This document shows positions 51,751 to 61,010 of a stretch of DNA of 64,000 nt, in pieces. The DNA lies in contig NZ_CP108417.1 in the NCBI RefSeq assembly GCF_035978755.1, positions 1 to 64,000 of the forward strand, given 5' to 3'. The stretch's first letter is position 1. Every line of letters begins with the position of its first letter. Below the pieces are notes generated by a model. That model saw only the letters and a program-made list of their open reading frames with translations, had not been told where the DNA came from and searched no databases. Made by a program: the position numbers and the translations under genes. Source of the stretch: Streptomyces sp. NBC_01298. Its GTDB lineage: Bacteria > Actinomycetota > Actinomycetes > Streptomycetales > Streptomycetaceae.

Positions 51751-52248
51751 ATGAACCTCAGCGACCAGAACGGCTCCGCTTCCTCTCGCGCTGCCGACAA
51801 GGAGCCCCGCTACGCCAACCGGCGCCGCCTGACCAGAGTGGGCGCGATAGCCGTGCTGCTTGTAGCCAGCACCGCAGTGGCGTGCAGCAACCGCAATGAC
51901 GATTCCGCAGACGCTGCGCCTGCCACGTCCTCGCCCGCTTCGAACTGGCCAGGCAACGGTGATCCCGCTACGGAAGCCTTCCGCACCCATCTTGCGAGAA
52001 GCGAAGCGGGCAAGGAACTCCTGGCAATCTCCATGCACGTGATGACCGAGGAAGCCGGTCCGCCTCTGGCCATCCGGATCGTCACCAACCTCGACCGTGA
52101 ACTCCGGGACTCCGACTCACCCGACGTGCCGAAGGCAGTGAAGATAGCCAAGGCCTTCGCCGACTGGCACACCGACGAGTTCAAGGACCACGGGACAGTC
52201 AAGATCGGCAATCCTGCGACCGAGGTGATGGCCACAGTGAGCTGGTGA
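51751..52248 (+). CDS. Putative lipoprotein
   Basis: With the ATG at 51751 the 165-residue protein has a twin-arginine-like basic N-terminus (RRRLTRVGAIAVLLVASTAV) and a lipobox-like AVAC. The mature part is acidic with a KAVKIAKAFADWHTDEFKDH helix. An in-frame ATG at 51637 overlaps the upstream stop but lacks a ribosome-binding site and would mask the signal. Function unknown. Confidence 0.6.
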   Translation: MNLSDQNGSASSRAADKEPRYANRRRLTRVGAIAVLLVASTAVACSNRNDDSADAAPATSSPASNWPGNGDPATEAFRTHLARSEAGKELLAISMHVMTEEAGPPLAIRIVTNLDRELRDSDSPDVPKAVKIAKAFADWHTDEFKDHGTVKIGNPATEVMATVSW

Positions 52249-52707
52249 CGGTGGGAATCCCCATCGGCGGCCTCTCCATACAGTGCTCGTCCAGCAGCCA
52301 GCAGACTGACTGATGAGCACGTGCGGGAGGTCGAGCATGGCTCGATGCGGAACCCGCGTCGATGCCCCATTCGCCGAGAGCGGCCTCCGGCCGGACTCAC
52401 CGTGCCCAGGCGGCGCGGCTGAGTGCTGGGAACGGCCGTAGCCGTTCGCGATGGCCGGCGCGTAACTGCCACCTGTTCCGTGCCCAGCTTCCGGCCCCCT
52501 CCCGGAACAGTCGGAGGTCTTGCCGGGGGCGTCCTTCCTGCAGGTGAGCAGGCGGGCCCGAAAACCTCGTCGGGCTCGCCTCCTTCGCGGCGGTCGGTGT
52601 GACCGCTCTGCGAAGTAGCGAGCCCGTGGCCGTGTACAGGGTTTCGCTGTCCACGTCTGGAGGCCATCTGCTGGTCGCCATCATTGAGGCGCCCACGGCC
52701 TGAATCT
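52249..52707. other. Gene-free stretch
   Basis: I see no supported gene, repeat or RNA between the lipoprotein and the first bacteriocin copy. Confidence 0.4.
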
Positions 52708-53004
52708 TTAGCCGCAGCTGGAACGGTAGTACGACTCGTTGCCCCACAGCGCTTCAGCGGCCGACGCGTACGAGGTGACGCCGGCCTTGACGTCGCCGCT
52801 CTGCGCGAAGTACTTGCCCTTCACCGAAGAGCCGTGGCAGTTCTTGCCGTGGTAGAAGTTCGAGTAGACCTGGTCGCTGCTGTTGGTGCCGTAGAACCAC
52901 TTGCCACCGCTGACATCGACCGACTGTGCCAGGGCCGGCGTGGCAAGACCTACGACGATGAAACCAGCCGCGACGGCAGCCTTGATACGGGTACTGACCT
53001 GCAT
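52708..53004 (-). CDS. Lactococcin-972-family bacteriocin, copy A
   Basis: The 98-residue precursor has a signal peptide (cleavage after residue 26, TPALA|Q) and a 72-residue mature peptide with the family signature: VSGGKW-YGTNSSDQVYSNF, YHGKNCHGSSVKGKYF and GNESYYRSSCG. Lactococcin 972 binds lipid II and blocks septum formation in lactococci. Two cysteines in the mature part may form a disulfide. The gene and its promoter are inverted relative to copy B at 53796-54092; the two differ at eight residues. It has no ABC genes of its own. Confidence 0.85.
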   Translation of the reverse strand: MQVSTRIKAAVAAGFIVVGLATPALAQSVDVSGGKWFYGTNSSDQVYSNFYHGKNCHGSSVKGKYFAQSGDVKAGVTSYASAAEALWGNESYYRSSCG

Positions 53005-53713
53005 GTTTGTAGCTCCACTCAACTTTCCGGTCACGGACATGACCGGGAACGAGCCCTCATAGTGCAGACACGTAAACCCAAGATCAATCAAAATATGCGT
53101 TTGGCTTGAACAGCACTTCCAGCCCCCTGGGGGGGCTCAGCCCTAGGGGTTGCCGGGGTTTGCGGGGCCAAAGTTCACCAGAAATGGACGAAGCCCCTCT
53201 GCACTGCTGGCTGAAACAAGCCGTCACCATCGCGCCCTCAACGCCGACTTGAGCGCTGAGAACCAGCTCGGCCCCACTCGTAGCCCGTCATCCCTGTCCG
53301 ACCCCTGCGAGGCCGACGAGTCCGCGCTGCAGCTGCTCACATCACCTTCTGGCTGGTCAGCGATCGGGCGCGTGCTGAATCGTCCGCTCCTCGATCCACC
53401 GAATCGCGGCCCACCCAACCCTGCGCAGCATGTGGACGCAGAAGTCGGCGGCCGCACAGCCGGCGCCGGCCAGGCCCTTCTCTAGCGGCCTGAAACTTGA
53501 TCGCTTCGGAGATGTGTGGCGCGGAAGGGGGGCGAGGGCGGCATGCCCCGGTGGGGCTCACAGCAGCACGAATCCGCCGTCACTTCTCAGCCACCAGCCC
53601 GCGCAGGCCAGTTGACCTGCGGAAACTTGCCGAACCCTTACAGGGCTAGGGATGCACAGACATCGGCAGACCCGTGAGGTGAGGGCTGTTTCTAGCCATA
53701 CCAAATATTTGTA

Positions 53714-53742
53714 TTGATCTTGGGTTTACGTGTCTGCACTAT
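53714..53742 (+). promoter_or_regulatory. Promoter of bacteriocin copy B
   Basis: TTGATC (53714-53719), 17-bp spacer, CACTAT (53737-53742), about 50 bp ahead of the start. The mirrored copy lies upstream of copy A at 53059-53087. Confidence 0.5.
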
Positions 53743-53795
53743 GAGGGCTGCCCCGGTCGTGTTTGCGACCGGAAAGTTGAGTTGGAGCTACAAAC

Positions 53796-54092
53796 ATGCA
53801 GGTCAGTACCCGTATCAAGGCTGCCGTCGCGGCTGGTTTCATCGTCGTAGGTCTTGCCACGCCGGCCCTGGCGCAGACCGTCGAGGTCAGCGGTGGCAAG
53901 TGGAGCTACGGCACCAACAGCAGCGACCAGGTCTACTCGAACTTCTACCACGCCTCGAAGTGCCACGGCTCGTCGGTGAAGGGCAAGTACTTCGCGCAGA
54001 GCGGCGACGTCAAGGGCGGCGTCACCTCGTTCGCGTCGGCCGCTGAAGCGCTGTGGGGCAACGAGTCGTACTACCGTTCCAGCTGCGGCTAA
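53796..54092 (+). CDS. Lactococcin-972-family bacteriocin, copy B
   Basis: The 98-residue precursor shares its signal peptide with copy A and has mature differences at eight positions (for example ASKC instead of GKNC before the HGSSV segment). It is followed by the permease and ATPase genes on the same strand, the usual gene order of lactococcin-972-type loci. The ATG is downstream of a GGAGCTAC site. It would be secreted by the general pathway; the ABC pair may confer immunity or aid export. Confidence 0.9.
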   Translation: MQVSTRIKAAVAAGFIVVGLATPALAQTVEVSGGKWSYGTNSSDQVYSNFYHASKCHGSSVKGKYFAQSGDVKGGVTSFASAAEALWGNESYYRSSCG

Positions 54093-54136
54093 AAACTAGG
54101 CTGCGGGCCTCCGGTAGCGATGCCTGACTGTCGCTA

Positions 54137-54164
54137 GGGGGGCGGGGACCGGTCCCCGCCCCCC
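54137..54164. terminator. 28-bp perfect palindrome
   Basis: A G-tract/C-tract palindrome (54137-54150 with 54151-54164) lies between copy B and the permease gene. It may attenuate read-through into the transporter genes. Confidence 0.6.
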
Positions 54165-54245
54165 AGCCGGGGCCATCAGCCCCATAGAAATGCGTTGCAC
54201 GCAAATGCAACCAAATCCCCCCACGCGCTCCGAACTAGGTTGTCG

Positions 54246-56363
54246 ATGCTGCACCGAGGTATCAAATTCATCTACGCCGCCGTCTTCGCGTTCTCCGCGG
54301 TGGTGGCGTTCCTGTTCGTGCGGGGGCTGGACGAGGACTGGGTTCTCGGCCACTCGTCCGTAGTCTGGGTGCTCGACGCCGACGACTCGGTCAGCGGGGC
54401 GCAGGTGGCCCGCGACATCACCGCGTTCGCTGGCGACCACAGACTTTCGGTAGCCCGCGAAGTACCCGATCTGAAGGACCCCGATGGCCTTCGGCACCTG
54501 TACCTCACCTCGGGCGACCCGGGCTCAGAGGCGGCGTCATGGCTGAACGAGGGCTACCCGTCCTTCGGCCGTGACTACCAAACCGAGGTGCATCCGCTCA
54601 CCGATATCGGGCAGCGAGACCCCCGGGGCTTCTACTACGTCTTCGGCCCGGAAGGTTCCGACGAGGCACTGGTGGCCCAGTTCAAGAGCCTCGGCCTGCG
54701 CGCCAGCGCCCACCACCCGCTGTCTGTCGCGGAACTGACCCCCTTCTACGCGGACGGGGTCCTTGCCTGGTCTCTCCTGGTGGTCGCTCTCGCCGCCGTG
54801 ACCATGACCGGAGCCAGTGTCCTGCTCAATGCCAAGGCGTACGGAGTACTTCGCCTGCAGGGCAGATCCTTCATCGACATCCTGCTCCGAGACCTGCGCC
54901 AGCTGGCAAGGTTCGCCGTGATCGCAGCCGCCGCGGTGGCAGGCGGGGTCCTACTGCTGCTCGGCTTCTACAACACATACGCCTGGCTCGGCCTGTTCAC
55001 TTCGGTGACACTGGGCCTCGCGGGCATCCTCATCGTCTTGATCCTGGCGACCCACGCGGCCGTACTCGCCCTGACCTTCAGGACCGATGTCCTTCGCGCT
55101 CTCAAGGGTGAACTCCCCGCCCGGGCAGCATCCCTTTCGGCCTACCTCGTCCGCATACCCGCTCTGGCGCTCGCACTCAGCATCGCCACCTCCGCCGCCT
55201 TGGCCGGCCAGGACGTCCTGGCTCGCCAGGACAGCCAGGAGATTTACGCGCAGGTGGGCGACACCGCTGCCATCCGCCTCAATGGCAGCCTGGGTGGAGA
55301 CGACGAGATCAAGCAGATGCAAAAACGCGTGGGCGGATGGCTTCGGCAATCCGACGCGGCGGGAAAACTCATCGTCGCCGGGCGCAGAGAACTCCACGAC
55401 ATCGCCCCCGGTTCCGGCCTGCCCCAGGGCGAGATGCTCATCGTCAACGAAACCTTCCTCACCAAGCAGTCCCTCGTTGACCTCACCGGACACCGGTACG
55501 CCCCCATGCCCCAGGACGGCAAGAGCCCCGACAAGCATGCCGTGCGGCTCCTCGTGCCCGAGTCCCTCAAGCAGCACAGCGCGACCATCGCTGCGGAGCT
55601 CCCAGGCATCCTCAGCCCGGCCGATCCAGAGCGCATCCGCCAGAGCCAGGTACAGACATTCCCGGCGAAGAGCGGCCAGCGCGTCTTCGGCTACAACCCC
55701 GGAGACCAAGCCCACACCGCCGCACGCAACACGAAGGAAGACCGCTCACTCGTGGATGATGCGGTCCTGGTAGTGGTCCCCAACGGATCGACCTACCTGA
55801 CCGACAACGCCTACACCGCGTTCGCCACCCAGGGCGGAGTGGTCTTCCCCAACCCCGCCGACATCCAGGCCGGCATCGACACAAACAAGCTGCAGAACGA
55901 CGTCATAGCCATCAGGCCGGTCGGCCAGAACGCAGCCCTGCAGATGCGGGACGCGGTCAACGACTTCCGGCTGTATCTGTTCAACCTCGCGGTCGCCGTG
56001 GTCGTGCTGGTCATCACCGGGGTCGGCGTGGCCATCGTCTACTCCCGGAAGAACGCCCAGGCCATCTTCGTCAAGCACATCAGCGGCTGGAGATTCACCG
56101 CAAGCCACCGCTCCGTACTCGGGGTCGAGGGAGTTCTCGCTCTTCTGCTGGCCGGCTGGGTGCCCTTCAAGGTCTGGCAGCAAAACCAGGACCTGGAAGA
56201 GTTCAAGGCCATGGGCATGCCCGCACCCAGCGCGCCGGTGCACATCAGTGCTTTGGACCTGACCCTGACCAGTGGGCTTGTCGCAATCGAGGTCGGGGCC
56301 GTGCTCCTCGCGCTGGCAGCCTTCCACCGCCGCATCGTCAAGGAAGGGGCAACCGAAGGATGA
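54246..56363 (+). CDS. Bacteriocin-associated membrane permease
   Basis: The ATG at 54246 gives 705 residues. A first helix (residues 8-28), a large extracytoplasmic domain, and further hydrophobic clusters (LAWSLLVVALAAVTMTGA, FAVIAAAAVAGGVLLLLGFY, GLAGILIVLILATHAA, LFNLAVAVVVLVITGV, a last one near residue 670) make an FtsX/MacB-type permease like those found with lactococcin-972. It lies 41 bp before the ATPase gene. It should work with the ATPase in immunity or secretion. Confidence 0.85.
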   Translation: MLHRGIKFIYAAVFAFSAVVAFLFVRGLDEDWVLGHSSVVWVLDADDSVSGAQVARDITAFAGDHRLSVAREVPDLKDPDGLRHLYLTSGDPGSEAASWLNEGYPSFGRDYQTEVHPLTDIGQRDPRGFYYVFGPEGSDEALVAQFKSLGLRASAHHPLSVAELTPFYADGVLAWSLLVVALAAVTMTGASVLLNAKAYGVLRLQGRSFIDILLRDLRQLARFAVIAAAAVAGGVLLLLGFYNTYAWLGLFTSVTLGLAGILIVLILATHAAVLALTFRTDVLRALKGELPARAASLSAYLVRIPALALALSIATSAALAGQDVLARQDSQEIYAQVGDTAAIRLNGSLGGDDEIKQMQKRVGGWLRQSDAAGKLIVAGRRELHDIAPGSGLPQGEMLIVNETFLTKQSLVDLTGHRYAPMPQDGKSPDKHAVRLLVPESLKQHSATIAAELPGILSPADPERIRQSQVQTFPAKSGQRVFGYNPGDQAHTAARNTKEDRSLVDDAVLVVVPNGSTYLTDNAYTAFATQGGVVFPNPADIQAGIDTNKLQNDVIAIRPVGQNAALQMRDAVNDFRLYLFNLAVAVVVLVITGVGVAIVYSRKNAQAIFVKHISGWRFTASHRSVLGVEGVLALLLAGWVPFKVWQQNQDLEEFKAMGMPAPSAPVHISALDLTLTSGLVAIEVGAVLLALAAFHRRIVKEGATEG

Positions 56364-56401
56364 CCCCCGTTCGCACCCCTTCACGCAGCAGGAGCACCCC
56401 C

Positions 56402-57130
56402 ATGATCAACATTGAAAAACTGTCAAAGTCCTTCGGGCCACGGACCCTGTGGTCGGACGTCACACTGACCGTCAAGCGCGGCGAAATGCTCGCTCTCGTC
56501 GGCCCCAGCGGATCTGGAAAGTCCACCCTCCTCAACTGCCTCGGATTGCTTGAGGCGCCGAGCAAGGGGGCGATCCTGCATGAGGGCAAGGACATCACCC
56601 GGTTCAACGCACGTCAGACCAGGCGGTTCCGCCGTGAGGTACTCGGCTACCTCTTCCAGAACTACGCCCTGATCGAAAATGCCACCGTCGCCGCCAACCT
56701 GGAGGCAGCCGTCAAGCCACGGCGGTCACTCAGGAACAGCACCCACGTCACCATCGCCGACGCCCTCGACCGCGTCGGGCTCGCCGGGCGCGAGAAGGAG
56801 AAAATCCACTACCTCAGCGGCGGCGAACAGCAGCGCGTCGCCCTTGCCCGGCTCATGGTCAAGCAGCCGGCACTCGTACTCGCGGACGAACCGACCGGCG
56901 CACTGGACCACACCAACACCGCCATGGTCGTCGACATCCTGCGCGAGATGAGCGATGCCGGATGCGCCGTAGTCATCGCCACCCACAATGACTACGTGCG
57001 CGATCGCTGCGACACAGTCTTCGCAGCCGATGCAACGTCCCCCTCAGGGCCACAGACCCGCCCCATGACCGCAGCCCCCCACCGCCTGGCGACCGCGAAC
57101 CTCGAGGGCCAGCCACGTACCGCCCTCTGA
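56402..57130 (+). CDS. ABC transporter ATPase of the bacteriocin locus
   Basis: An AGGAG site favours the ATG at 56402 (242 residues) over the ATG at 56360 that overlaps the permease stop. Walker A GPSGSGKST, Q-loop LFQNYALIENATV, signature LSGGEQQRVALARLM, Walker B ALVLADEPTGALD and H-loop VVIATHNDY are all intact, as in the MacB/LolD group. It is the energising subunit of the permease above. Confidence 0.95.
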   Translation: MINIEKLSKSFGPRTLWSDVTLTVKRGEMLALVGPSGSGKSTLLNCLGLLEAPSKGAILHEGKDITRFNARQTRRFRREVLGYLFQNYALIENATVAANLEAAVKPRRSLRNSTHVTIADALDRVGLAGREKEKIHYLSGGEQQRVALARLMVKQPALVLADEPTGALDHTNTAMVVDILREMSDAGCAVVIATHNDYVRDRCDTVFAADATSPSGPQTRPMTAAPHRLATANLEGQPRTAL

Positions 57131-57546
57131 GTACCCCGATCTGTTGGTCGAACGAGGGTCCCCTTCAGGTGACCGGGGTGGCTTCAGGGCGCGGAGACAG
57201 GGCCTCCCGGTAGCTCGGGAGGCATCTTCGCCAACTAGATTCGGACGCAGGGTGGGACGTCGGCTGGATTCCTGGTGCCGCTGGTATTGCTGGCCGAGTG
57301 GCGTTGGGTACGTCAGCCGCATCTAGCTCTGTCACAGGCAAGGTTGTCCCGGCTCTCACGTGGTCTCCTCGCAGCCACGCGGGAGCCGGCAGCATGTACC
57401 GGAGATGCCAGGACAGGTCTGGCGTGCAGAAAAGCTGTACTTCCCGCCGGATCCGCTCCCAGCCTCATCGCCCCATGCCGCCCTGAATCCAGCGCTCTGG
57501 TTCGGGACGGCCGCACGGACCATCATGCCCTCGCGTTCCGCAGCAC
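57131..57546. other. Gene-free stretch with a hairpin
   Basis: An 8-bp stem at 57202-57223 may end the bacteriocin transcript. I see no gene here. Confidence 0.4.
57202..57223. terminator. Hairpin after the ABC ATPase gene
   Basis: GCCTCCCG/CGGGAGGC stem (57202-57209 with 57216-57223), about 72 bp after the ATPase stop. Confidence 0.5.
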
Positions 57547-57789
57547 CTACAGGGTCGTCGAGGGTGCTCCAGCCTTGCTCGGCCGGGTCCCTGCCTGCAG
57601 CCCGGCAGTGAGCTGGGCGATCATGCGGGTGCCGTCGAGGAGAAAGGTGCGCGCGCTCCCGGGTGGCCCGGCCACAATCACGGCCACGGAATGCTCCTGG
57701 GCCACGGCTCCTCTGTCTAAAGGATTAGTCCCTCGGCGAGGACCGCTGGTTTCCGCCTCGTTGCGTTGGGCCGTGGTGTGGGTAGTCAC
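57547..57789 (-). CDS. Possible small protein coupled to the recombinase
   Basis: An 80-residue frame starts at a GTG that overlaps the stop of the recombinase (GTGA). It reads SVAVIVAGPPGSARTFLLDG, then TRMIAQLTAGLQAG, which looks like a real hydrophobic strand and helix. No family is recognised and no independent ribosome-binding site is seen. Could also be read-through sequence. Confidence 0.4.
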   Translation of the reverse strand: MTTHTTAQRNEAETSGPRRGTNPLDRGAVAQEHSVAVIVAGPPGSARTFLLDGTRMIAQLTAGLQAGTRPSKAGAPSTTL

Positions 57790-58670
57790 CCGCCGCCCTC
57801 GGTCTTCGCCAGGGCCGCCTCGTCCGTCTTGTCGTCATACTCGCGCAGCATCCGCAGGACGGTCACTGCGGAAGGATGCTGCCCCTTCTTGGCTCCGCTG
57901 GAGATGACGAGGCTGCCCGCGATGTCCCGCAGGCTCTTGCCCTGGGCGCGCAGTTGCAGCGCCCTGGCAAGCATGTCGCCGCTGGTGACGCTTGCCCCGC
58001 CGATCGTCTTACCGCGCCGGCGGGCGGACTTGTGGCCCGCGAGGGTGGCGTCGCGGATGTACTCACGCTCCATCCCGGACAGTGCGGCGAGCACGCCGAA
58101 GACGACGCCCGAGGGGTCGTGGGAGCCCTGCAGTTCGCCTTGGAGGAACTGCAGGCCGACGTCGGCGCCCTTGAGGTCCTCCGCGAGGTTCACCAGCTCG
58201 ATCCCACGGCCGAGGCGCTTGGGCTCGTGGACGACGAGGGTGACCCGGGCCCCGGTGGTGCGCAGCTCGCGGGCGACCGCGACCGCCTTCTCCAGCCCGG
58301 GGCGCTTGGCGACACGGGTGGAGACCTTGTCGGAGAACACCTGGGTGATGCCGTTGGTGGCAAGGGAGTCGAGCTGGGTATCCAGGGATTGCTCGGCGGT
58401 AGACGCGCGGGCGTAGCCGATGCGGATGTGGCCGGTCGGTTCAGCTCCGGGGCCGGCCGGGCGGGGGAGCTTCACCTGGGTGGAGCTCGGCTTCCGTGCG
58501 GCGGCGGTGGGCACGTTCGGCACCTTGGTCAGGGACGGGACCAGGCGGAAGCGAGCCGTGTGGTAACGGATCGCGACCTTGCCCTTGATCGTTCGGCAGG
58601 GCGAGCCGGATGGGGCCGTGCAGCTGGACACGGGGCACACGTGCTTTTCAACGTGCTGGTAGTCGTCCAC
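57786..58670 (-). CDS. Serine recombinase/resolvase with an N-terminal zinc-finger-like segment
   Basis: The 294-residue protein begins with HVCPVSSCTAPSGSPCRTIK and RYHTARF, a Cys/His cluster used in many actinobacterial resolvases. The catalytic domain follows: GYARAST (nucleophile S90), DTQLDSLATNGITQVFSDKV, VTLVVHEPKRLGRGIELVNL and an ALSGMEREYI helix. The C-terminal helix-turn-helix is TSGDMLARALQLRAQGKSLR plus DIAGSLVI. It could resolve plasmid multimers or move DNA. A decayed IS5 element lies just upstream. Confidence 0.85.
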   Translation of the reverse strand: MDDYQHVEKHVCPVSSCTAPSGSPCRTIKGKVAIRYHTARFRLVPSLTKVPNVPTAAARKPSSTQVKLPRPAGPGAEPTGHIRIGYARASTAEQSLDTQLDSLATNGITQVFSDKVSTRVAKRPGLEKAVAVARELRTTGARVTLVVHEPKRLGRGIELVNLAEDLKGADVGLQFLQGELQGSHDPSGVVFGVLAALSGMEREYIRDATLAGHKSARRRGKTIGGASVTSGDMLARALQLRAQGKSLRDIAGSLVISSGAKKGQHPSAVTVLRMLREYDDKTDEAALAKTEGGG

Positions 58671-58745
58671 TCCTTGATCGTTTCATAGGTCCGATCTAGG
58701 GCGTACACCCGAAGTCGATCTTGAACGAATGAATGATCACCCCTC

Positions 58746-58955
58746 ATGGCGCGGGGAAAACGAACGAATGAGCAGTGGGCAGTGCTGGAGCCGTTGCTAC
58801 CGAAGGGGTCAAGCGTAGGGCGGCCACCCGTCTGGCCCCCGGCGGCAACTGATCGACGTCATACAGTTCCGGATCCGGACCGGTGTTCCGTTGTGAGACG
58901 TCCCCGTCGAGCGGACCGTGGAACCGGTTCTACGACCTGCAGCAGTCGATCGGCT
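58746..58955 (+). pseudogene. IS5-family transposase, decayed N-terminal fragment
   Basis: MARGKRTNEQWAVLEPLLPK, then GRPPVWP, continuing in another frame as RRQLIDVIQFRIRTGVPL, a stop, DVPVERTVEPVLRPAAVDRL. This is the start of an IS5-type transposase, broken by a frameshift near 58845 and a stop near 58892. The rest is absent. Confidence 0.75.
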
Positions 58956-59331
58956 GAGCACGGCGTCCGAGCGGAGCCGCAGTGACACATCGACCGCCAA
59001 GACCAGGCGTCCGCCGTCGAACCGCGGCAAGGACAGTCCGGACAGCAGTGCCCTTCCTGGTGCTGGCAGGTGCGCCCCTGTGTGCGCCGGGTGGCGCGCC
59101 CTGGCTCTCAAACCGGCGCACTCTGTGATCTGGATCACTCAGGTTGGCTCCATTGCAGGTGAGAGCACTTTCCGTAATCGGGCGATCACCTTCCCGGTAA
59201 GAACGTCTGTCCTGGAGGTAACCCTGAGGGGGTTCGATCTCGGTGTGTAGGGATGAGAGCACGCTGTGTCTCTGCCCCGGTCCGCAATGAAGCATCAGCC
59301 GGGGCTCCAACTGCTTGATGAAGGAGGCTTC
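58956..59331. other. Gene-free stretch
   Basis: Nothing supported is seen between the transposase remnant and the small membrane gene at 59332. No conserved transposase end was found. Confidence 0.35.
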
Positions 59332-59571
59332 GTGGAGCTCCACTGGACCTGGTACGCGCTGGCAATCGTCGGCGTCTACCGGATGATCACGGTGTGCTTC
59401 GAAGCCGTCGTGCGACGCACCGTCCGTATCGCCCAGGAATCCCGTTCCGAGACCGAGACGGCCGCCGCTTCGCGCGACATCCGGCGAGCTGCCGCACCGC
59501 AGCACGCCTTCGCGCTGTATCAGGACGTGAGCCAGCTCGAGGGACCCGCCGACTCGCAGGGGGAGCGGTGA
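59332..59571 (+). CDS. Small membrane-associated protein
   Basis: An AAGGAGG site sets a GTG start at 59332 (79 residues). The N-terminus (LHWTWYALAIVGVYRMITVC) is one hydrophobic helix, followed by a soluble charged tail. The stop overlaps the sigma-like gene start (GTGA), so it is the first gene of a three-gene operon and may be a regulator of the sigma factor. Confidence 0.6.
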   Translation: MELHWTWYALAIVGVYRMITVCFEAVVRRTVRIAQESRSETETAAASRDIRRAAAPQHAFALYQDVSQLEGPADSQGER

Positions 59572-60140
59572 ACAACGATCCCTTCGGCCAGGAACGCGAC
59601 CTCGTAGAACCCGAGCCCGAACGGGCTTCATTCCCGATCGACTTCGACGTCTTCCTGCGAAACTACAAGGACTCCTTCTTCCGCATAGCGAATGGACGCC
59701 TGCGCGACCCCCGCGATGCCGACGAGGCCCTCCAGGACGCCGCAATGATCATGTACCGGAAGTGGGAGAGGATCCTCGCCCACCCGAAACCGATCAAACT
59801 GGCGCACAAAATTCTCGACAACTCGATCACCGACTTCTACAGGCGCAACGCCCGCCGCGGGGACCGCGAGCAGAGTCTCACCGAGCTCCCCGACACCACC
59901 CACCTGATCCACCTCCGGTCCGGCGACCGCCTCGACCGGGCACTGGAAGCGCTGCGGCAGCTCGCCCCGCTCACCGCCTCCTGCTGGGAAATGCACCACC
60001 GCGACGAACTGCCGTACTCCGAGATCGGCGAGCGCCTCGGCATCTCCGAAGGCGCGGCGAAGACCAACGCGAGCAGAGGCAAGACCAAGCTCCAGGCCCT
60101 ACTCACGGAGCTTCCTGATACGGAGAAAGGGGACTCCTGA
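59568..60140 (+). CDS. ECF-like sigma factor
   Basis: The 190-residue protein has region 2-like sequence (FDVFLRNYKDSFFRIANGRL, DADEALQDAAMIMYRKWER) and a region 4 helix-turn-helix (SCWEMHHRDELPYSEIGERL, ISEGAAKTNASRGKTKLQAL). It is an RNA polymerase sigma-70 family member of the ECF type. The GTG start has a GGGGGAG site. It is coupled to both neighbours. The target promoters are unknown. Confidence 0.85.
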   Translation: MNNDPFGQERDLVEPEPERASFPIDFDVFLRNYKDSFFRIANGRLRDPRDADEALQDAAMIMYRKWERILAHPKPIKLAHKILDNSITDFYRRNARRGDREQSLTELPDTTHLIHLRSGDRLDRALEALRQLAPLTASCWEMHHRDELPYSEIGERLGISEGAAKTNASRGKTKLQALLTELPDTEKGDS

Positions 60141-60865
60141 TGCTGGAAGACCTGCTCAGTACCCAAGTACGCACACTGCGAGAACAAGCGGCCCACCACG
60201 ACACCGACGACTTCATGGACCGGCTCGCCGCCCGGGTCGCCGCCGAGGCCAAGCGGCCCGGCCGGATCCGGTACCTCAGCGGCACCCCGGTTCCGGTCCC
60301 CGGCCTCGAACTGCCCGGCCTGCCCACTGAGCCAGAGCCCATCGCCACACAGGTGTCGCCCCCACCCCCGGGGCCCGACCCGGCCCTCAGCCGGCCCGGC
60401 GGACCCTCACGGCCCCTCACCCGCCGCGGATTCCGCCGCCGGCCGAGCCCAATCATCCCCCCGGACCCCGGAGCCTCCCAGTACGCGGTCGCCACGTACG
60501 TCAAGCAGCTGTGCAACGCCGTACTGCGCTCCAAGGAAATCGAGACCCTCGCCGACTTCGCCGCGACCTACGACCAGGCCGGCGCCCGGACCTTCGCTTG
60601 CCTCCAGTACACCCTCAACCGGCGCGAGAAAGCCCTGTACTGGTGGCGCTTCGCCGCCGGCGCCGGCGACGCCCTCGCCGCCCACCTCCTAGCCGCGCAC
60701 CATGCCGCGGTCGGCCAGAGCCCCGACGCACGGGTATGGCGCGTACACGCCCGGATGCTCGGCTACAGCGACAACGACCTGCCCGAACCCGCCGGCCCGC
60801 GCGACGAACGGACGGACTCCGAGTTCATCGACGCACAGCTGCTCCAGGAGCTCGCTGCGCGCTGA
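60140..60865 (+). CDS. Sigma-operon partner protein
   Basis: The ATG overlaps the sigma stop by one base (TGATG). The 241-residue protein has a helical N-terminus (TLREQAAHHDTDDFMDRLAA), a long proline-rich linker, and a C-terminal helical domain (QLCNAVLRSKEIETLADFAA, YWWRFAAGAGDALAAHLLAA). There is no transmembrane helix. It occupies the position of an anti-sigma factor but has no known motif of one. The SEL1/TPR-like arrangement is suggestive only. Confidence 0.65.
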   Translation: MLEDLLSTQVRTLREQAAHHDTDDFMDRLAARVAAEAKRPGRIRYLSGTPVPVPGLELPGLPTEPEPIATQVSPPPPGPDPALSRPGGPSRPLTRRGFRRRPSPIIPPDPGASQYAVATYVKQLCNAVLRSKEIETLADFAATYDQAGARTFACLQYTLNRREKALYWWRFAAGAGDALAAHLLAAHHAAVGQSPDARVWRVHARMLGYSDNDLPEPAGPRDERTDSEFIDAQLLQELAAR

Positions 60866-60876
60866 TCGTGCATGTT

Positions 60877-60908
60877 CAGGTGGCCCCGGTTCACACCGGG
60901 GCCACCTG
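60877..60908. terminator. Strong hairpin terminator
   Basis: Perfect 14-bp stem (60877-60890 with 60895-60908) with a 4-nt loop, 11 bp after the partner-gene stop. Confidence 0.85.
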
Positions 60909-61010
60909 TGCCTTCAACTGGTCGTAGCAGCTCGCCCCCTCCTCGCGGCCTGGTGACGCCGAGCCACTTCGGCCCCGCAGATCTGACGGCTGCTCCAGCC
61001 GTCGTGGGCC

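Larger units (their letters stand above)
52708..54092. repeat. Inverted duplication of the bacteriocin gene with its promoter
   Basis: 52708-53088 is repeated in inverse at 53713-54092 (about 380 bp per arm, roughly 85-90% alike). The arms include a TTGATC -35 and CACTAT -10 with 17 bp between (53714-53742, mirrored at 53059-53087). The roughly 620-bp middle (53089-53712) contains no gene I can support. Confidence 0.85.

Noticed and set aside
53150..53615. Short frames between the two bacteriocin copies
   Set aside because: No ribosome-binding site, no family and no consistent codon pattern.
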